Counted from the first letter of the stretch, positions 12,106 through 21,323 are shown. The stretch: DNA of 64,000 nucleotides from Ruegeria_B marisflavi (GCF_025673445.1 NZ_JAOVQN010000021.1:17312-81311), one strand, 5' to 3'. The notes: generated from the sequence alone by a model not told the origin. A program made the numbers and translations.

Positions 12106-12390
12106 ATGGCGGACCATACCACAACCTCCGCACAGGTCAGCGATGCCCAAAAAGGGTACTGGCAGGCCAATGTGCGGATCATTCTCATCAGCCTCGTCAT
12201 CTGGGCGCTGGTGTCTTTCGGGTTCGGCATCGTGCTGCGCCCCATGCTCAGCGGTATCGCTGTGGGCGGCACCGATCTGGGCTTCTGGTTCGCCCAGCAA
12301 GGTTCGATCCTGGTGTTCCTGGCACTGATCTTTTTCTACGCCTGGCGCATGAACAAGCTCGACGCCGAATTTGGCGTGGAAGAGGAGTAA
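12106..12390 (+). CDS. DUF4212 small subunit of sodium/solute symporter
   Basis: A 94-residue, two-helix membrane protein of the DUF4212 family, encoded just before an SSS symporter in many proteobacteria and treated as its small subunit. Membrane segments are about residues 25-47 and 60-82. The start at 12106 follows AAGGAGGACCCGCG. The preceding 172 bases after adk contain no supported gene. It probably acts with the next protein in acetate or short-chain acid uptake. Confidence 0.9.
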   Translation: MADHTTTSAQVSDAQKGYWQANVRIILISLVIWALVSFGFGIVLRPMLSGIAVGGTDLGFWFAQQGSILVFLALIFFYAWRMNKLDAEFGVEEE

Positions 12391-12396
12391 TCACCC

Positions 12397-14181
12397 ATGG
12401 ATCAGTTTACCATCAACCTGCTGTTCGTGGGCGCCTCGTTCGCGCTTTACATCGGCATCGCGATCTGGGCCCGCGCGGGTTCCACATCGGAATTCTACGC
12501 CGCCGGTCGCGGCGTGCACCCGGTCATGAACGGCATGGCCACGGCGGCCGACTGGATGTCGGCGGCCTCGTTCATCTCGATGGCGGGCCTCATCGCCTTT
12601 GTCGGCTATGACAACTCGACCTTCCTGATGGGCTGGACCGGCGGTTATGTGCTGCTGGCGCTGCTGCTTGCTCCCTACCTGCGCAAGTTCGGCAAGTTCA
12701 CCGTGTCCGAGTTCATCGGCGACCGCTTCTACAGCCCGACCGCGCGCCTGGTGGCCGTGATCTGTCTGATCGTCGCCTCGGTGACGTATGTGATTGGCCA
12801 GATGACCGGTGTGGGCGTGGCCTTCGGCCGCTTCCTCGAAGTGTCGAACACCACCGGCCTCTTGATCGGCGCCGTGGTCGTGTTCGCCTATGCGGTGTTC
12901 GGCGGCATGAAGGGCGTGACCTATACCCAGGTTGCCCAGTATGTCGTGCTGATCATGGCCTATACCATCCCGGCCGTGTTCATCTCGCTGCAACTGACCG
13001 GCAACCCGATCCCGGGCCTGGGCCTGTTCGGCGACCATGCCGCTTCGGGCGAGCCTCTGCTGGCCAAGCTGGACGCGATCCTGCGCGAGCTAGGCTTTGC
13101 CGAATACACCACCCATAACGGCGACACCTTCAACATGGTGCTCTTCACCCTGTCGCTGATGATCGGCACCGCCGGTCTGCCCCACGTCATCATGCGCTTC
13201 TTCACCGTTCCCAAGGTGTCGGACGCACGCTGGTCGGCGGGCTGGGCGCTGGTGTTCATCGCGCTTCTGTACCTGACCGCCCCCGCCGTGGGCGCCATGG
13301 CACGGCTCAACATCACCGACATGATGTGGCCCAATGGCACCGACGCCGAAGCTGTCTCGCTGGAGCAGATCGAAACCGATCCGCGCTATGACTGGATGGC
13401 AACCTGGCAAAAGACCGGGATGTTGGGTTGGGAAGACAAGAACGGCGACGGCAAGATCCAGTACTACAACGACAAATCCGAGGCCATGCAGGCCAAGGCT
13501 GCCGAAAAGGGCTGGGCCGGTAACGAACTGACCAACTTCAACCGCGACATCCTGGTCCTCGCCAACCCGGAAATCGCCAACCTGCCGGGCTGGGTGATTG
13601 GTCTGGTCGCCGCCGGTGGTCTGGCCGCCGCGCTGTCCACCGCCGCCGGTCTGTTGCTGGCAATCTCCTCGGCCGTCAGCCACGACCTGATCAAAGGCTC
13701 GATCAATCCGGGCATCTCGGAAAAGGGTGAGCTGCTGTCCGCGCGGATCGCGATGGCCGTGGCTATCGGTGTGGCAACCTATCTGGGCCTGAACCCGCCG
13801 GGCTTTGCCGCGCAGACAGTGGCACTCGCTTTTGGCCTGGCAGCGGCCTCGATCTTCCCGGCGTTGATGATGGGGATTTTCTCGAAGAAGATCAACAACA
13901 GCGGTGCCGTGGCAGGCATGGTTGCCGGTCTGGTCGTGACGCTGGTCTACATCTTCCTGCACAAGGGCTGGTTCTTCATCCCCGGCACCAACTCCTTCAC
14001 CGATGCCGACCCGCTCCTGGGCACGGTCAAGTCGACCTCGTTCGGCGCAATCGGTGCCCTGGTCAACTTCGGCGTCGCCTATCTGGTCGCCGGCATGACC
14101 AAGGAGACCCCGCAGGAGATCAAAGACCTGGTCGAAAGCGTGCGCATCCCCCGAGGCGCAGGCGCAGCTCAGGATCACTGA
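12397..14181 (+). CDS. Sodium/solute symporter, acetate-permease type (VC_2705 subfamily)
   Basis: A 594-residue SSS-family transporter related to ActP, expected to import acetate or similar monocarboxylates with sodium. It has about 13 hydrophobic segments. An insert of roughly 60 polar residues (about 315-375) carries DKNGDGKIQYYN at residues 347-358, which fits an EF-hand calcium loop except that position 12 is Asn. It starts six bases after the DUF4212 gene and is followed by a strong terminator. Operon context with acs supports acetate. Confidence 0.93.
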   Translation: MDQFTINLLFVGASFALYIGIAIWARAGSTSEFYAAGRGVHPVMNGMATAADWMSAASFISMAGLIAFVGYDNSTFLMGWTGGYVLLALLLAPYLRKFGKFTVSEFIGDRFYSPTARLVAVICLIVASVTYVIGQMTGVGVAFGRFLEVSNTTGLLIGAVVVFAYAVFGGMKGVTYTQVAQYVVLIMAYTIPAVFISLQLTGNPIPGLGLFGDHAASGEPLLAKLDAILRELGFAEYTTHNGDTFNMVLFTLSLMIGTAGLPHVIMRFFTVPKVSDARWSAGWALVFIALLYLTAPAVGAMARLNITDMMWPNGTDAEAVSLEQIETDPRYDWMATWQKTGMLGWEDKNGDGKIQYYNDKSEAMQAKAAEKGWAGNELTNFNRDILVLANPEIANLPGWVIGLVAAGGLAAALSTAAGLLLAISSAVSHDLIKGSINPGISEKGELLSARIAMAVAIGVATYLGLNPPGFAAQTVALAFGLAAASIFPALMMGIFSKKINNSGAVAGMVAGLVVTLVYIFLHKGWFFIPGTNSFTDADPLLGTVKSTSFGAIGALVNFGVAYLVAGMTKETPQEIKDLVESVRIPRGAGAAQDH

Positions 14182-14236
14182 GTTGACGGGCGGTCCTGCT
14201 TCCCTCCCTCTTTTGGGCCGCCCTTACTGACCACGG

Positions 14237-14268
14237 TCCCGCCAGGCCTTGTCCTGGCGGGACTTTTT
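14237..14268 (+). terminator. Rho-independent terminator after the symporter gene
   Basis: A perfect 10-base stem, TCCCGCCAGG (14237-14246) with CCTGGCGGGA (14253-14262), is followed by C and five Ts. It ends the acs-symporter transcript and also rules out the open-frame start at 14249 for the next gene. Confidence 0.9.
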
Positions 14269-14290
14269 CATTCCGCTTCACTGGTGCCCC

Positions 14291-16114
14291 ATGCCCCTTT
14301 CGCCCGAACAGATCACCCGGTTCCTGAAATCCGTCCACCCCTATGACGCGCTGCCGCTGGCCGAGCTTGAACGCATCGCCCCCCGCATCGACGCCTGGGA
14401 GGTGGAGCGCGATTTCGCCGTCTACGATCTGGGCGAGAAACTGCCGGGCCTCTTCATCGTCTACGAGGGCCAGGTCGAGATCCGCGATGAAAACGACGCG
14501 GTGGTCTCGCACCTCGGCCTGCGCAACTCCTTCGGCGAACGCGGCCTGATGCGGGACGGGCACGCCGTCACCTCGGCCCGGGCCGATGCCCATTCGGTTC
14601 TGCTGGTGCTGCCGCCCGAACTGTTCTCCGAACTCATGGCCGCCCATCCGGTGGTGGCGAAATTCTTCAACCGCGCCCGCGCGCCCCGCCCGCAAGTGCA
14701 GAGCCTCGCCACCAGCCGGGTCGAAACCCTGATGACCCGCGATCCGGCCACCTGTGCACCGAGCACCACGGTGCAGGCCGCCGCGCAGGATATGCGCACG
14801 CGCGGCATCTCCTCGCTTTGCGTTTGCGAAGGGGACGCGCTGGTCGGCATTCTCACCCAGCGCGATCTCTCGGGCAAGGTGGTGGCCGAGGCGCGCAGCC
14901 CCGACACGCCCGTGGCCCAGGTGATGACCCCTGCCCCCCTGACGCTGGCCCCCTCGGCCATCGGCTCGGACGTGCTGCATGCGATGATGGAGCGCCATAT
15001 CGGCCATATCCCGATTGTCGAGGCCGGGCGCTTGGTGGGCATGGTCACCCAGACCGACCTGACCCGGTTCCAGGCGGTCAGTTCCGCCGAACTGGTCAGC
15101 CGCCTCGCCCGCGCCACCAGCGCCGGTGAGATGGCCGAGGTCACCGCCGAGATCCCGCGCCTGCTGGTGCAACTGGTCGCCGGCGGCAACCGGCACGAAG
15201 TGGTCACCCGCCTGATCACCGATATCGCCGACACCGCAACCCGCCGCCTGCTGGCGCTGGCCGAGGAGAAGCTGGGACCGCCGCCGGTGCCCTATCTCTG
15301 GCTTGCCTGCGGCAGCCAGGGCCGGCAGGAACAGACCGGCGTCTCGGATCAAGACAACTGCCTGCTTCTGGACGATGCGGTGACAGAGGCGCAGATGCCC
15401 TACTTCCAGGACCTGGCGCGGTTCGTCTGCGACGGGCTGAATACTTGCGGCTATGTCTATTGCCCCGGCGACATGATGGCCACCAACCCGCGCTGGTGCC
15501 AGCCGGTGCGGATCTGGCGCGACTATTTCCGCGGCTGGATCGCCAGGCCGAACCCCGAGGCACAGATGCTGGCCAGCGTGATGTTCGACCTGCGCCCGAT
15601 CGGCGGGCATCAGGCGCTGTTCACCGATCTTCAGGCCGAAACCCTGCGCGCTGCGCGCGCCAATTCTATCTTTGTCGCCCATATGATCTCGAACTCGCTG
15701 AAACACACCCCGCCTCTGGGCCTGTTGCGCGGTTTCGCCACCATCCGTTCGGGCGAGCACCGCAACACGCTCGATCTGAAACACAATGGCGTGGTGCCGG
15801 TGGTCGATCTGGGCCGCATCTATGCGCTGCAAGGCGAGTTGACCGAGGTCGGCACCCGTGCCCGGCTCGAAGCCGCCGAGGCGGCGGGCGTGCTCAGCCC
15901 GTCCGGCGCGCGCGATCTCAAGGACGCCTATGACCTGATCGCCGAGACCCGGCTGGAGCATCAGGCCGCGCTGGTCCGGCGCGGCGAGGCGCCGGACAAC
16001 TATCTGGCCCCCACATCGCTCTCGGACTTTGAGCGAAGTCATCTGCGCGACGCCTTCGTGGTGGTAAAGACAATGCAATCGGCCGTGGGCCATGGCAAAG
16101 GCATGTTGAGCTGA
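14291..16114 (+). CDS. cNMP-binding / CBS / DUF294 nucleotidyltransferase-like protein
   Basis: A 607-residue cytoplasmic signalling protein. Domains in order: cyclic-nucleotide-binding-like domain (about 10-140), CBS pair (about 155-270), and a GlnD-like nucleotidyltransferase (about 290-430) with GSQGRQEQTGVSDQDN, the GS...DxD catalytic pattern, followed by a DUF294 helical output domain. The start at 14291 lies beyond the terminator. It is found beside acetate symporters in many proteobacteria. A role in modifying or sensing nucleotides to regulate the acetate operon is inference. Confidence 0.88.
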   Translation: MPLSPEQITRFLKSVHPYDALPLAELERIAPRIDAWEVERDFAVYDLGEKLPGLFIVYEGQVEIRDENDAVVSHLGLRNSFGERGLMRDGHAVTSARADAHSVLLVLPPELFSELMAAHPVVAKFFNRARAPRPQVQSLATSRVETLMTRDPATCAPSTTVQAAAQDMRTRGISSLCVCEGDALVGILTQRDLSGKVVAEARSPDTPVAQVMTPAPLTLAPSAIGSDVLHAMMERHIGHIPIVEAGRLVGMVTQTDLTRFQAVSSAELVSRLARATSAGEMAEVTAEIPRLLVQLVAGGNRHEVVTRLITDIADTATRRLLALAEEKLGPPPVPYLWLACGSQGRQEQTGVSDQDNCLLLDDAVTEAQMPYFQDLARFVCDGLNTCGYVYCPGDMMATNPRWCQPVRIWRDYFRGWIARPNPEAQMLASVMFDLRPIGGHQALFTDLQAETLRAARANSIFVAHMISNSLKHTPPLGLLRGFATIRSGEHRNTLDLKHNGVVPVVDLGRIYALQGELTEVGTRARLEAAEAAGVLSPSGARDLKDAYDLIAETRLEHQAALVRRGEAPDNYLAPTSLSDFERSHLRDAFVVVKTMQSAVGHGKGMLS

Positions 16115-16148
16115 CCGGAGGGGATCGGAAGGCTGGAGGAGAGAGACA

Positions 16149-16667
16149 ATGTTTCTGGAACTGATCGGAACGCTGGTGGCGGGGCTTGCCCTGGCCGGTG
16201 TGGTCATGGCGCTGAACCGGCTCCTGGGCGGACGTCTGCCGCGCTGGCTGGCGCCCGTCGCCGCCGGTTGCGGCATGATCGGCGTCACCATCGCCAGCGA
16301 ATACGGCTGGTACGCCCGCACCCGTGCCCCCCTTCCCGACGCGATGCAGATCATCGAAACGGTGGAAAGCCGGGCGCTCTACCGTCCCTGGACCTATGTC
16401 GTGCCCTTCGTCAACCGGTTCGCCGCCATCGACGCGGGCTCGGTCCGCACGAACCCCGCCCAACCCGGCCAGCGCCTTGTCGATCTCTATCTCTTCGGCC
16501 GCTGGGCGCCGGTGTCGAAACTACCCGTTCTGGTCGATTGCGACGGGTTCCGCCGCGCCAATCTGGCCGACGGGGCCGAGTTCGGCGCCGACGGTGCGGT
16601 GCTCAATGCCGACTGGCGCCAGCCTCCGGCTGGCGATCCTCTGATCGTGGCCACCTGCGAGGTTTGA
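16149..16667 (+). CDS. Conserved hypothetical membrane protein
   Basis: A 172-residue protein with two N-terminal hydrophobic segments (about 4-24 and 32-50) and a soluble C-terminal part (YVVPFVNRFAAIDAGSVRTN...). No catalytic motif was recognised. It lies between the nucleotidyltransferase-like gene and the exonuclease gene and ends two bases before the latter, so all three are probably co-expressed. The start follows GGAGGAGAGAGACA. Confidence 0.75.
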   Translation: MFLELIGTLVAGLALAGVVMALNRLLGGRLPRWLAPVAAGCGMIGVTIASEYGWYARTRAPLPDAMQIIETVESRALYRPWTYVVPFVNRFAAIDAGSVRTNPAQPGQRLVDLYLFGRWAPVSKLPVLVDCDGFRRANLADGAEFGADGAVLNADWRQPPAGDPLIVATCEV

Positions 16668-16668
16668 C

Positions 16669-18081
16669 ATGCTGACCGGTCTCAGTCTGCGCCTGCGCGT
16701 CTTTCTCTTCTTCTGCCTGCTGGCTGTCGGCGGAATCGCGGTGGTGCTGGCTGCGCTCTGGATCGCCTATGCGCGGGCCACGGCCACCGATCTGATGAAC
16801 GCTTTCGTGCTGGCGGGCATGATCTCCGCCTTCGGCCTCGCCGCACTCTGTGTCGGCGTCTGGCTGCTGTTCGATGAAAACATCGCCAAACCGATCGAGC
16901 GCCTGTCCGCCCAGATGCGCGCCCGCGCCCATGCTGGGGTCGAGGGCGAGGTCGACCTGCACGCTGCCCGCTATCTGGGCGATCTGGCCCCCGCCGCCGC
17001 GGGCCTCGCCGGGCAACTGAGCAGCTCGACCCTCGACACCGCCGCCGCCATCGCCGCCGAGACCGCGCATCTGTCGGCCGAGAAAGAGCGCCTGACCGCG
17101 CTTCTGACCGAAATCCCGGTTGCCATGCTGCTGGCCAATCCGCGCCACCAGATCGTGCTCTATGACGGTCAGGCCGCCGGAGTGCTGGCCCAGATCGCCC
17201 ACCCGCGCCTCAACGCCTCGCTGTTCGACTATTTCCAGCGCGACAGCCTCGAACAGGCTTATGCCCGGCTGACCAGATCTGGGTTGGAAGTTCCCTGCAC
17301 CCTTTCCGGCGCCGACGGTGCGCAGACCTATCAGGCCCGCATGAAGCCCTTGGGCGACGCGCCCGGCTACATGCTCATCCTCGACGAGGCCAACGCCCGC
17401 ATCGCCCCCGAGGATGCCCGGCCGCTGGTCTACGATTTCGACCTTCTGAGCCAGTTCACCGACGCCGCGCTCGAGGATATGGACCTGACCGCGCTCAGCT
17501 TCGCCGTCTTCGACACCGAAACCACCGGGCTTTTGCCGCACAAGGACGAGATCGTGCAGATCGGCGCCGTCAGGGTGGTCAAGGGCCGCATCGTGCCGGG
17601 CGAGCGCATCGACCAACTGGTCAACCCCGGCCGCCCAATTCCACCCGCCTCGACCAAGGTGCATGGCGTGTCCGACGCGATGGTGACTGACGCCCCCGAC
17701 ATCGTCACAGCCGCACGGCAATTTCACCACTTCGCCCGCGACGCCGTGATCGTGGCCCATAACGCGCCTTTCGACATGGCCTTCCTGCGCCGCCACGGGC
17801 AACGCTGCGGCCTCGACTGGGATCACCCGATCCTCGACACCGTGCTCCTGTCGGCCGTCCTCTTCGGCGCCAGCGAGACCCACACGCTCGACGCGCTCTG
17901 CGACCGGCTCGGCGTCACCATCCCGGCCGAGCTGCGCCACACCGCCCTAGGCGACGCCCAGGCAACCGCCGAGGTACTCTGCCGCATGCTGCCGATGCTG
18001 CGCGCCCGGGGAATCACCCGTTTCGGCGAGGTCATCGCCGAGACCCGCAAACACGGCCGCCTGCTCGAAGACCTGAACTGA
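16669..18081 (+). CDS. Membrane-anchored DnaQ-type 3'-5' exonuclease with HAMP/PAS-like region
   Basis: A 470-residue protein. Two membrane segments (about 8-32 and 42-68) lead into a HAMP-like segment (ENIAKPIERLSAQM) and a PAS-like region (about 140-235). The C-terminus is a DEDDh exonuclease with all motifs: FDTETTG (Exo I), AHNAPFDMAFL (Exo II) and HTALGDAQATAEV (Exo III with catalytic His and Asp). This is not the replicative epsilon subunit, which lacks the sensor-like front. Its place in the acetate operon suggests signalling or nucleotide turnover. Confidence 0.87.
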   Translation: MLTGLSLRLRVFLFFCLLAVGGIAVVLAALWIAYARATATDLMNAFVLAGMISAFGLAALCVGVWLLFDENIAKPIERLSAQMRARAHAGVEGEVDLHAARYLGDLAPAAAGLAGQLSSSTLDTAAAIAAETAHLSAEKERLTALLTEIPVAMLLANPRHQIVLYDGQAAGVLAQIAHPRLNASLFDYFQRDSLEQAYARLTRSGLEVPCTLSGADGAQTYQARMKPLGDAPGYMLILDEANARIAPEDARPLVYDFDLLSQFTDAALEDMDLTALSFAVFDTETTGLLPHKDEIVQIGAVRVVKGRIVPGERIDQLVNPGRPIPPASTKVHGVSDAMVTDAPDIVTAARQFHHFARDAVIVAHNAPFDMAFLRRHGQRCGLDWDHPILDTVLLSAVLFGASETHTLDALCDRLGVTIPAELRHTALGDAQATAEVLCRMLPMLRARGITRFGEVIAETRKHGRLLEDLN

Positions 18082-18265
18082 GCTCCGGGCCGCATCCGTG
18101 CCCCGCTTGGACGCTTTTCCGACATCTAAAAAGCGTCTTTTCATGGTTTCCTGCGAAAATGGCTACCAAATAGCCCCCGCCCGCCTCACCGGATCCGCCG
18201 TGCCCGCCATGGACAAAGGTCGCCTGCCATGGCACGTGGGGGCAAACCCCGCCCAAGAGAAAGAG

Positions 18266-18766
18266 ATGACCGAAACCACCTTCACTCCTGGCCCCGAGAC
18301 CGCGCGCGCTTTTCGCGACGCGCTTGGCTGCTTCGGCACCGGGGTGACCGTGGTCACCGCCATGACCAAGCATGGGCCCGCCGGGATCACCGCCAATTCC
18401 TTCGCCTCGGTCTCGCTCGACCCGGCGCTCGTGCTCTGGTGCCTGGCCAACACATCCGCGCGCTACGACACTTTTGCCAATGCGCCCTATTTCGCCATCC
18501 ATGTCATGGCCGAGGATCAGCATGATCTGGCGCAGAGTTTCGCGCGCGACGGGCTGGCTTTTGCCCATGTGGACTGGCAGCCCGGCCTCAACGGCGTCCC
18601 CAACCTCAGAAATGCGCTAGCCCGCTTCGACTGTCGGCTCGATGCGCGCTACCCGGCCGGTGATCACCAGATACTGGTGGGCGAAGTGCTCAGCGCCACC
18701 CACCGGCCCGGCAAAGGGCTGATGTTCAAGCGCGGACAGTTCGGCGGCTTCACCGACCTGCTCTAA
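18266..18766 (+). CDS. Flavin reductase family protein (FMN-binding)
   Basis: A 166-residue flavin reductase-like protein of the HpaC/RutF type, expected to bind FMN and reduce flavin with NAD(P)H for a partner monooxygenase. Typical signatures are FGTGVTVVTA and ITANSFASVSLDPALVLWCL. The frame is open to 18098, but the ATG at 18266 opens the conserved domain and has a GAGAAAGAG site. No monooxygenase lies nearby, so the partner is unknown. It is convergent with the formate dehydrogenase accessory operon. Confidence 0.88.
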   Translation: MTETTFTPGPETARAFRDALGCFGTGVTVVTAMTKHGPAGITANSFASVSLDPALVLWCLANTSARYDTFANAPYFAIHVMAEDQHDLAQSFARDGLAFAHVDWQPGLNGVPNLRNALARFDCRLDARYPAGDHQILVGEVLSATHRPGKGLMFKRGQFGGFTDLL

Positions 18767-19081
18767 CCGCTCCCTGGCACGCCGCGCCCGCCCCGTTCCG
18801 CTCGCCAAAGCCACCCAGGAGCGCGAGGCAGCGCCTCGCATCCCGTGGCACAAAACGCGGCGGCAAAGACGCGCCTGTCCGCGCCAACGCGCCCTCGGCC
18901 CTCTCGTGTCAGCCTGACTGACGGAACACAGCCTGTCGCCGACGCGCCGCGCCCGCCCCTTTCCTCTTGCCAAAAATATCCCGGAGCGCGAGGCAGCGCC
19001 TCGCATCCCGCGCCGCAAGGCGCGGCACCAATAGAGCGCGCCGCAGGCGCTCCTTTTGACAACAGAGAACGCGCGGGCGAC
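18767..19081. repeat. Intergenic region with two 66-base direct repeats and hairpins
   Basis: This 315-base gap between convergent genes holds no supported gene. It has two copies of a 66-base repeat, 18780-18845 and 18945-19010, 165 bases apart and matching at about 58 of 66 bases by eye. Each ends in the stem GCGAGGC/GCCTCGC. Further GC-rich hairpins follow at about 19010-19055. It probably terminates transcription from both sides. Confidence 0.7.
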
Positions 19082-19561
19082 CTATTCGTCGGGCGTGGCA
19101 TGCACCGCCAGCAGGTCCAGTTCCGCCTCTTGCGGGGCGATGGTGCGAAAGCTTTCACGCACGCCCGCTTCGGTCAGCTCGCGCGCCACGGTCAGCAGCG
19201 TGTTGGGATCATGCCCGTCGCACAGCTCCGCCATATGGTCGATCTCGGCCCGCGCCACGCCCATGGCCGCCTCGACCGAGGGCGCGCCATAAAAAGCCAC
19301 GAAATGCCGGGCCAGGTTCTCGGTCAAGGCCTCGACCTCATGCGGCTCGGCCCGTGTCACCGCGACAAATGTCACCCGGCCAAAGGTTTCCAAGCCCAGC
19401 CAGCCATTGGCAAAAGCCTGCCGCGCCTTGCCCTCCAGATCCGCCTCGCCCCAGTTGGAGAACTCGAACCCACCCGAGATGCACCATTCCCCGGTGCGCG
19501 CGGGCGAATGGAACACGCGCGTGTCGCTCTCGTCAAAATGAATCGCCCGGGCCAGGTTCAT
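19082..19561 (-). CDS. DUF6505 family protein
   Basis: A 159-residue soluble protein, last of a four-gene operon in which every gene overlaps the next by ATGA. It starts MNLARAIHFDESDTRVFHSP and has no recognised active-site motif. From memory this matches DUF6505, found in Rhodobacterales near Mrp and formate dehydrogenase genes. Co-translation with the biotin-ligase-like and Mrp genes suggests a role in the same process, probably maturation of a metalloenzyme, but the function is unknown. Confidence 0.72.
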   Translation of the reverse strand: MNLARAIHFDESDTRVFHSPARTGEWCISGGFEFSNWGEADLEGKARQAFANGWLGLETFGRVTFVAVTRAEPHEVEALTENLARHFVAFYGAPSVEAAMGVARAEIDHMAELCDGHDPNTLLTVARELTEAGVRESFRTIAPQEAELDLLAVHATPDE

Positions 19562-20265
19562 GCCTCATCCTCCAGAACATCGGTCAGCGGCACCAGATGG
19601 GTCGTGGCGTCATCGCGGATCAGCATGCCAAACCGCTCGTCGACCCCCAGAAAGATGCCGGATATCCCCGCCCGCGTCACCGCTTCGCCGACACCCGGCA
19701 CCAGCCCCATCCATTCCGCATGCAGCGGCCCGTTGCCATCGCTTTCCCAGCGGTTGATCCAGGTCATCACATGCCGGGCCCAGCTTTCCAGCAGTTGCTC
19801 GGCGGGCACATCGGCACAGCCCTCTTCATAAAGCGCGGTGCGGTCCGGTGTCTCGCCGGGGTCCTCAGTCGTCTGCAACAGCACCAGGTCCAGACCGACC
19901 ACCAGCCAGTCGGGCACCAGCGCCGGGTCAGACGTATCCGCCGCCACCTGCAACTGCCCGCATAGCGCGCCGTTCACCCGAATGCCGCCCTCCCAGGTCA
20001 GGTGGACCGCCACCTCGGGCGGGGCCAGCGCGCCCAGCGCGTTCTGGAACCCCACGCCGCAGAGCGGCAGCATCGCCATCGCCTCGGCCAGCGCCACCTC
20101 GGGGGCAAAGACCAGCGCCGCCCGCAGCCGGTCGGCCTGCACGTTATGCACCACCGTCCCGCCGTCACAGCCCATCGCCGCCATGGCGCGGGCGCGGTCA
20201 AACGGCGCCTCGCCCCCCGACACGGCAACGCCCTGCATCAGCGGCGGAAAGGTGGGTGTGCTCAT
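19558..20265 (-). CDS. Biotin/lipoate-protein-ligase-fold protein, probably inactive
   Basis: A 235-residue protein resembling the catalytic domain of BirA-type ligases with a DUF4444-like C-terminal part. The ligase nucleotide loop GRGRxG seems to be replaced by QADRLRAAL, and the region matching the catalytic lysine (KLAGIL in BirA) reads NGALCGQLQV, with no lysine. So the fold is likely kept without ligation chemistry. It overlaps both operon neighbours by four bases. It could bind a small molecule or an accessory peptide. The alignment was made by eye. Confidence 0.65.
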   Translation of the reverse strand: MSTPTFPPLMQGVAVSGGEAPFDRARAMAAMGCDGGTVVHNVQADRLRAALVFAPEVALAEAMAMLPLCGVGFQNALGALAPPEVAVHLTWEGGIRVNGALCGQLQVAADTSDPALVPDWLVVGLDLVLLQTTEDPGETPDRTALYEEGCADVPAEQLLESWARHVMTWINRWESDGNGPLHAEWMGLVPGVGEAVTRAGISGIFLGVDERFGMLIRDDATTHLVPLTDVLEDEA

Positions 20266-21323
20266 GCTTGCCCCTTGGCGATCATCTCACGCGCGATCCG
20301 GCGGAACGCCTCGGCCTGTGGGCTGTCGGGCTTGCTGACAACGATCGGCGCGCCAACATCGGCGGCGACCCGGATGTCGAGATGCAGCGGGATCTCACCC
20401 AACAGCGGCACGCCCAGCTTTTCGGCCTCGGCGGCGACACCGCCATGACCGAACACATGTTCCTCATGTCCGCAATTGGAGCAGATATGGGTCGACATGT
20501 TCTCGATCATGCCCAGGATCGGCGTCTTGAGCTGGCGGAACATGTCGATCCCCTTGCGGGCGTCGATCAGCGCCACATCCTGCGGGGTCGAGACGACGAT
20601 GGCCCCATCCACCGCGAATTTCTGGCTCAGTGTCAGTTGCACATCGCCGGTGCCCGGCGGCAGGTCGACGATCAGCACATCCAGACCGCCCCATTGCACC
20701 TGGTTCATCATCTGTTGCAGCGCGCCCATAAGCATCGGACCGCGCCAGACCACCGCCTGCCCCTCGTTGGTCATCAGCCCCATCGACATCATGGTCACGC
20801 CATGGTTCCTCAGCGGCAGGATGGTCTTGCCATCCGGGCTGGCGGGCCGGCCCGACACGCCCAGCATGCGCGGCTGCGACGGGCCGTAGACATCGGCATC
20901 CAAGAGGCCCACGCGCCGCCCTTCGGCGGCCAGCGCACAGGCGAGGTTGGCCGACACGGTGGATTTGCCCACCCCGCCCTTGCCCGAGGCGACGGCAACG
21001 ATCCGGTCCACACCGGCAACCGGCTGCGGCCCCTGCGGTGCTGCCTTGGGACGCGGTTTCAGATCGGGCGGCGCCTTTTCCGAATGCGCCGTCATCAGCG
21101 CCGAGACCTTGGCGACCCCTTCGACCATCTGCGCGGCCTGCTCGGCGGCGCTTTGTACGGGCTTGTACATTTCGGCCAATTTGGGGTCGATCTCGAGTAC
21201 AAAACGGACATTTTCGCCGTCCACGTTCAGTGCCCGGACGATTCCGGCGCTGACGATATCCTGCCCCGAGGCCGGATCGGTGATCTTCTTGAGGTTGGCC
21301 AGAACGGCGTCACGCGGGCTCAT
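20262..21323 (-). CDS. Mrp/NBP35-family iron-sulfur carrier ATPase
   Basis: A 353-residue P-loop ATPase that binds and transfers iron-sulfur clusters. It has an N-terminal MIP18 (DUF59)-like segment (about 1-90), the deviant Walker A SGKGGVGKST, Walker-type LIVDLPPGTGD, and the cluster-binding CSNC near residue 275. Four-base overlaps with both neighbours place it in the DUF6494-Mrp-ligase-like-DUF6505 operon. With the formate dehydrogenase genes alongside, delivery of clusters to FDH or its accessory ferredoxin is a sensible guess. Confidence 0.92.
   Translation of the reverse strand: MSPRDAVLANLKKITDPASGQDIVSAGIVRALNVDGENVRFVLEIDPKLAEMYKPVQSAAEQAAQMVEGVAKVSALMTAHSEKAPPDLKPRPKAAPQGPQPVAGVDRIVAVASGKGGVGKSTVSANLACALAAEGRRVGLLDADVYGPSQPRMLGVSGRPASPDGKTILPLRNHGVTMMSMGLMTNEGQAVVWRGPMLMGALQQMMNQVQWGGLDVLIVDLPPGTGDVQLTLSQKFAVDGAIVVSTPQDVALIDARKGIDMFRQLKTPILGMIENMSTHICSNCGHEEHVFGHGGVAAEAEKLGVPLLGEIPLHLDIRVAADVGAPIVVSKPDSPQAEAFRRIAREMIAKGQA

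Noticed and set aside
14120..16354. 744-codon leftward frame opposite the DUF294 gene
   Set aside because: Codon shadow; no recognisable domain, and it crosses the terminator at 14237-14268.
18780..19010. CRISPR-like array
   Set aside because: Only two copies, with long, unequal, GC-rich intervening sequence and no cas genes.
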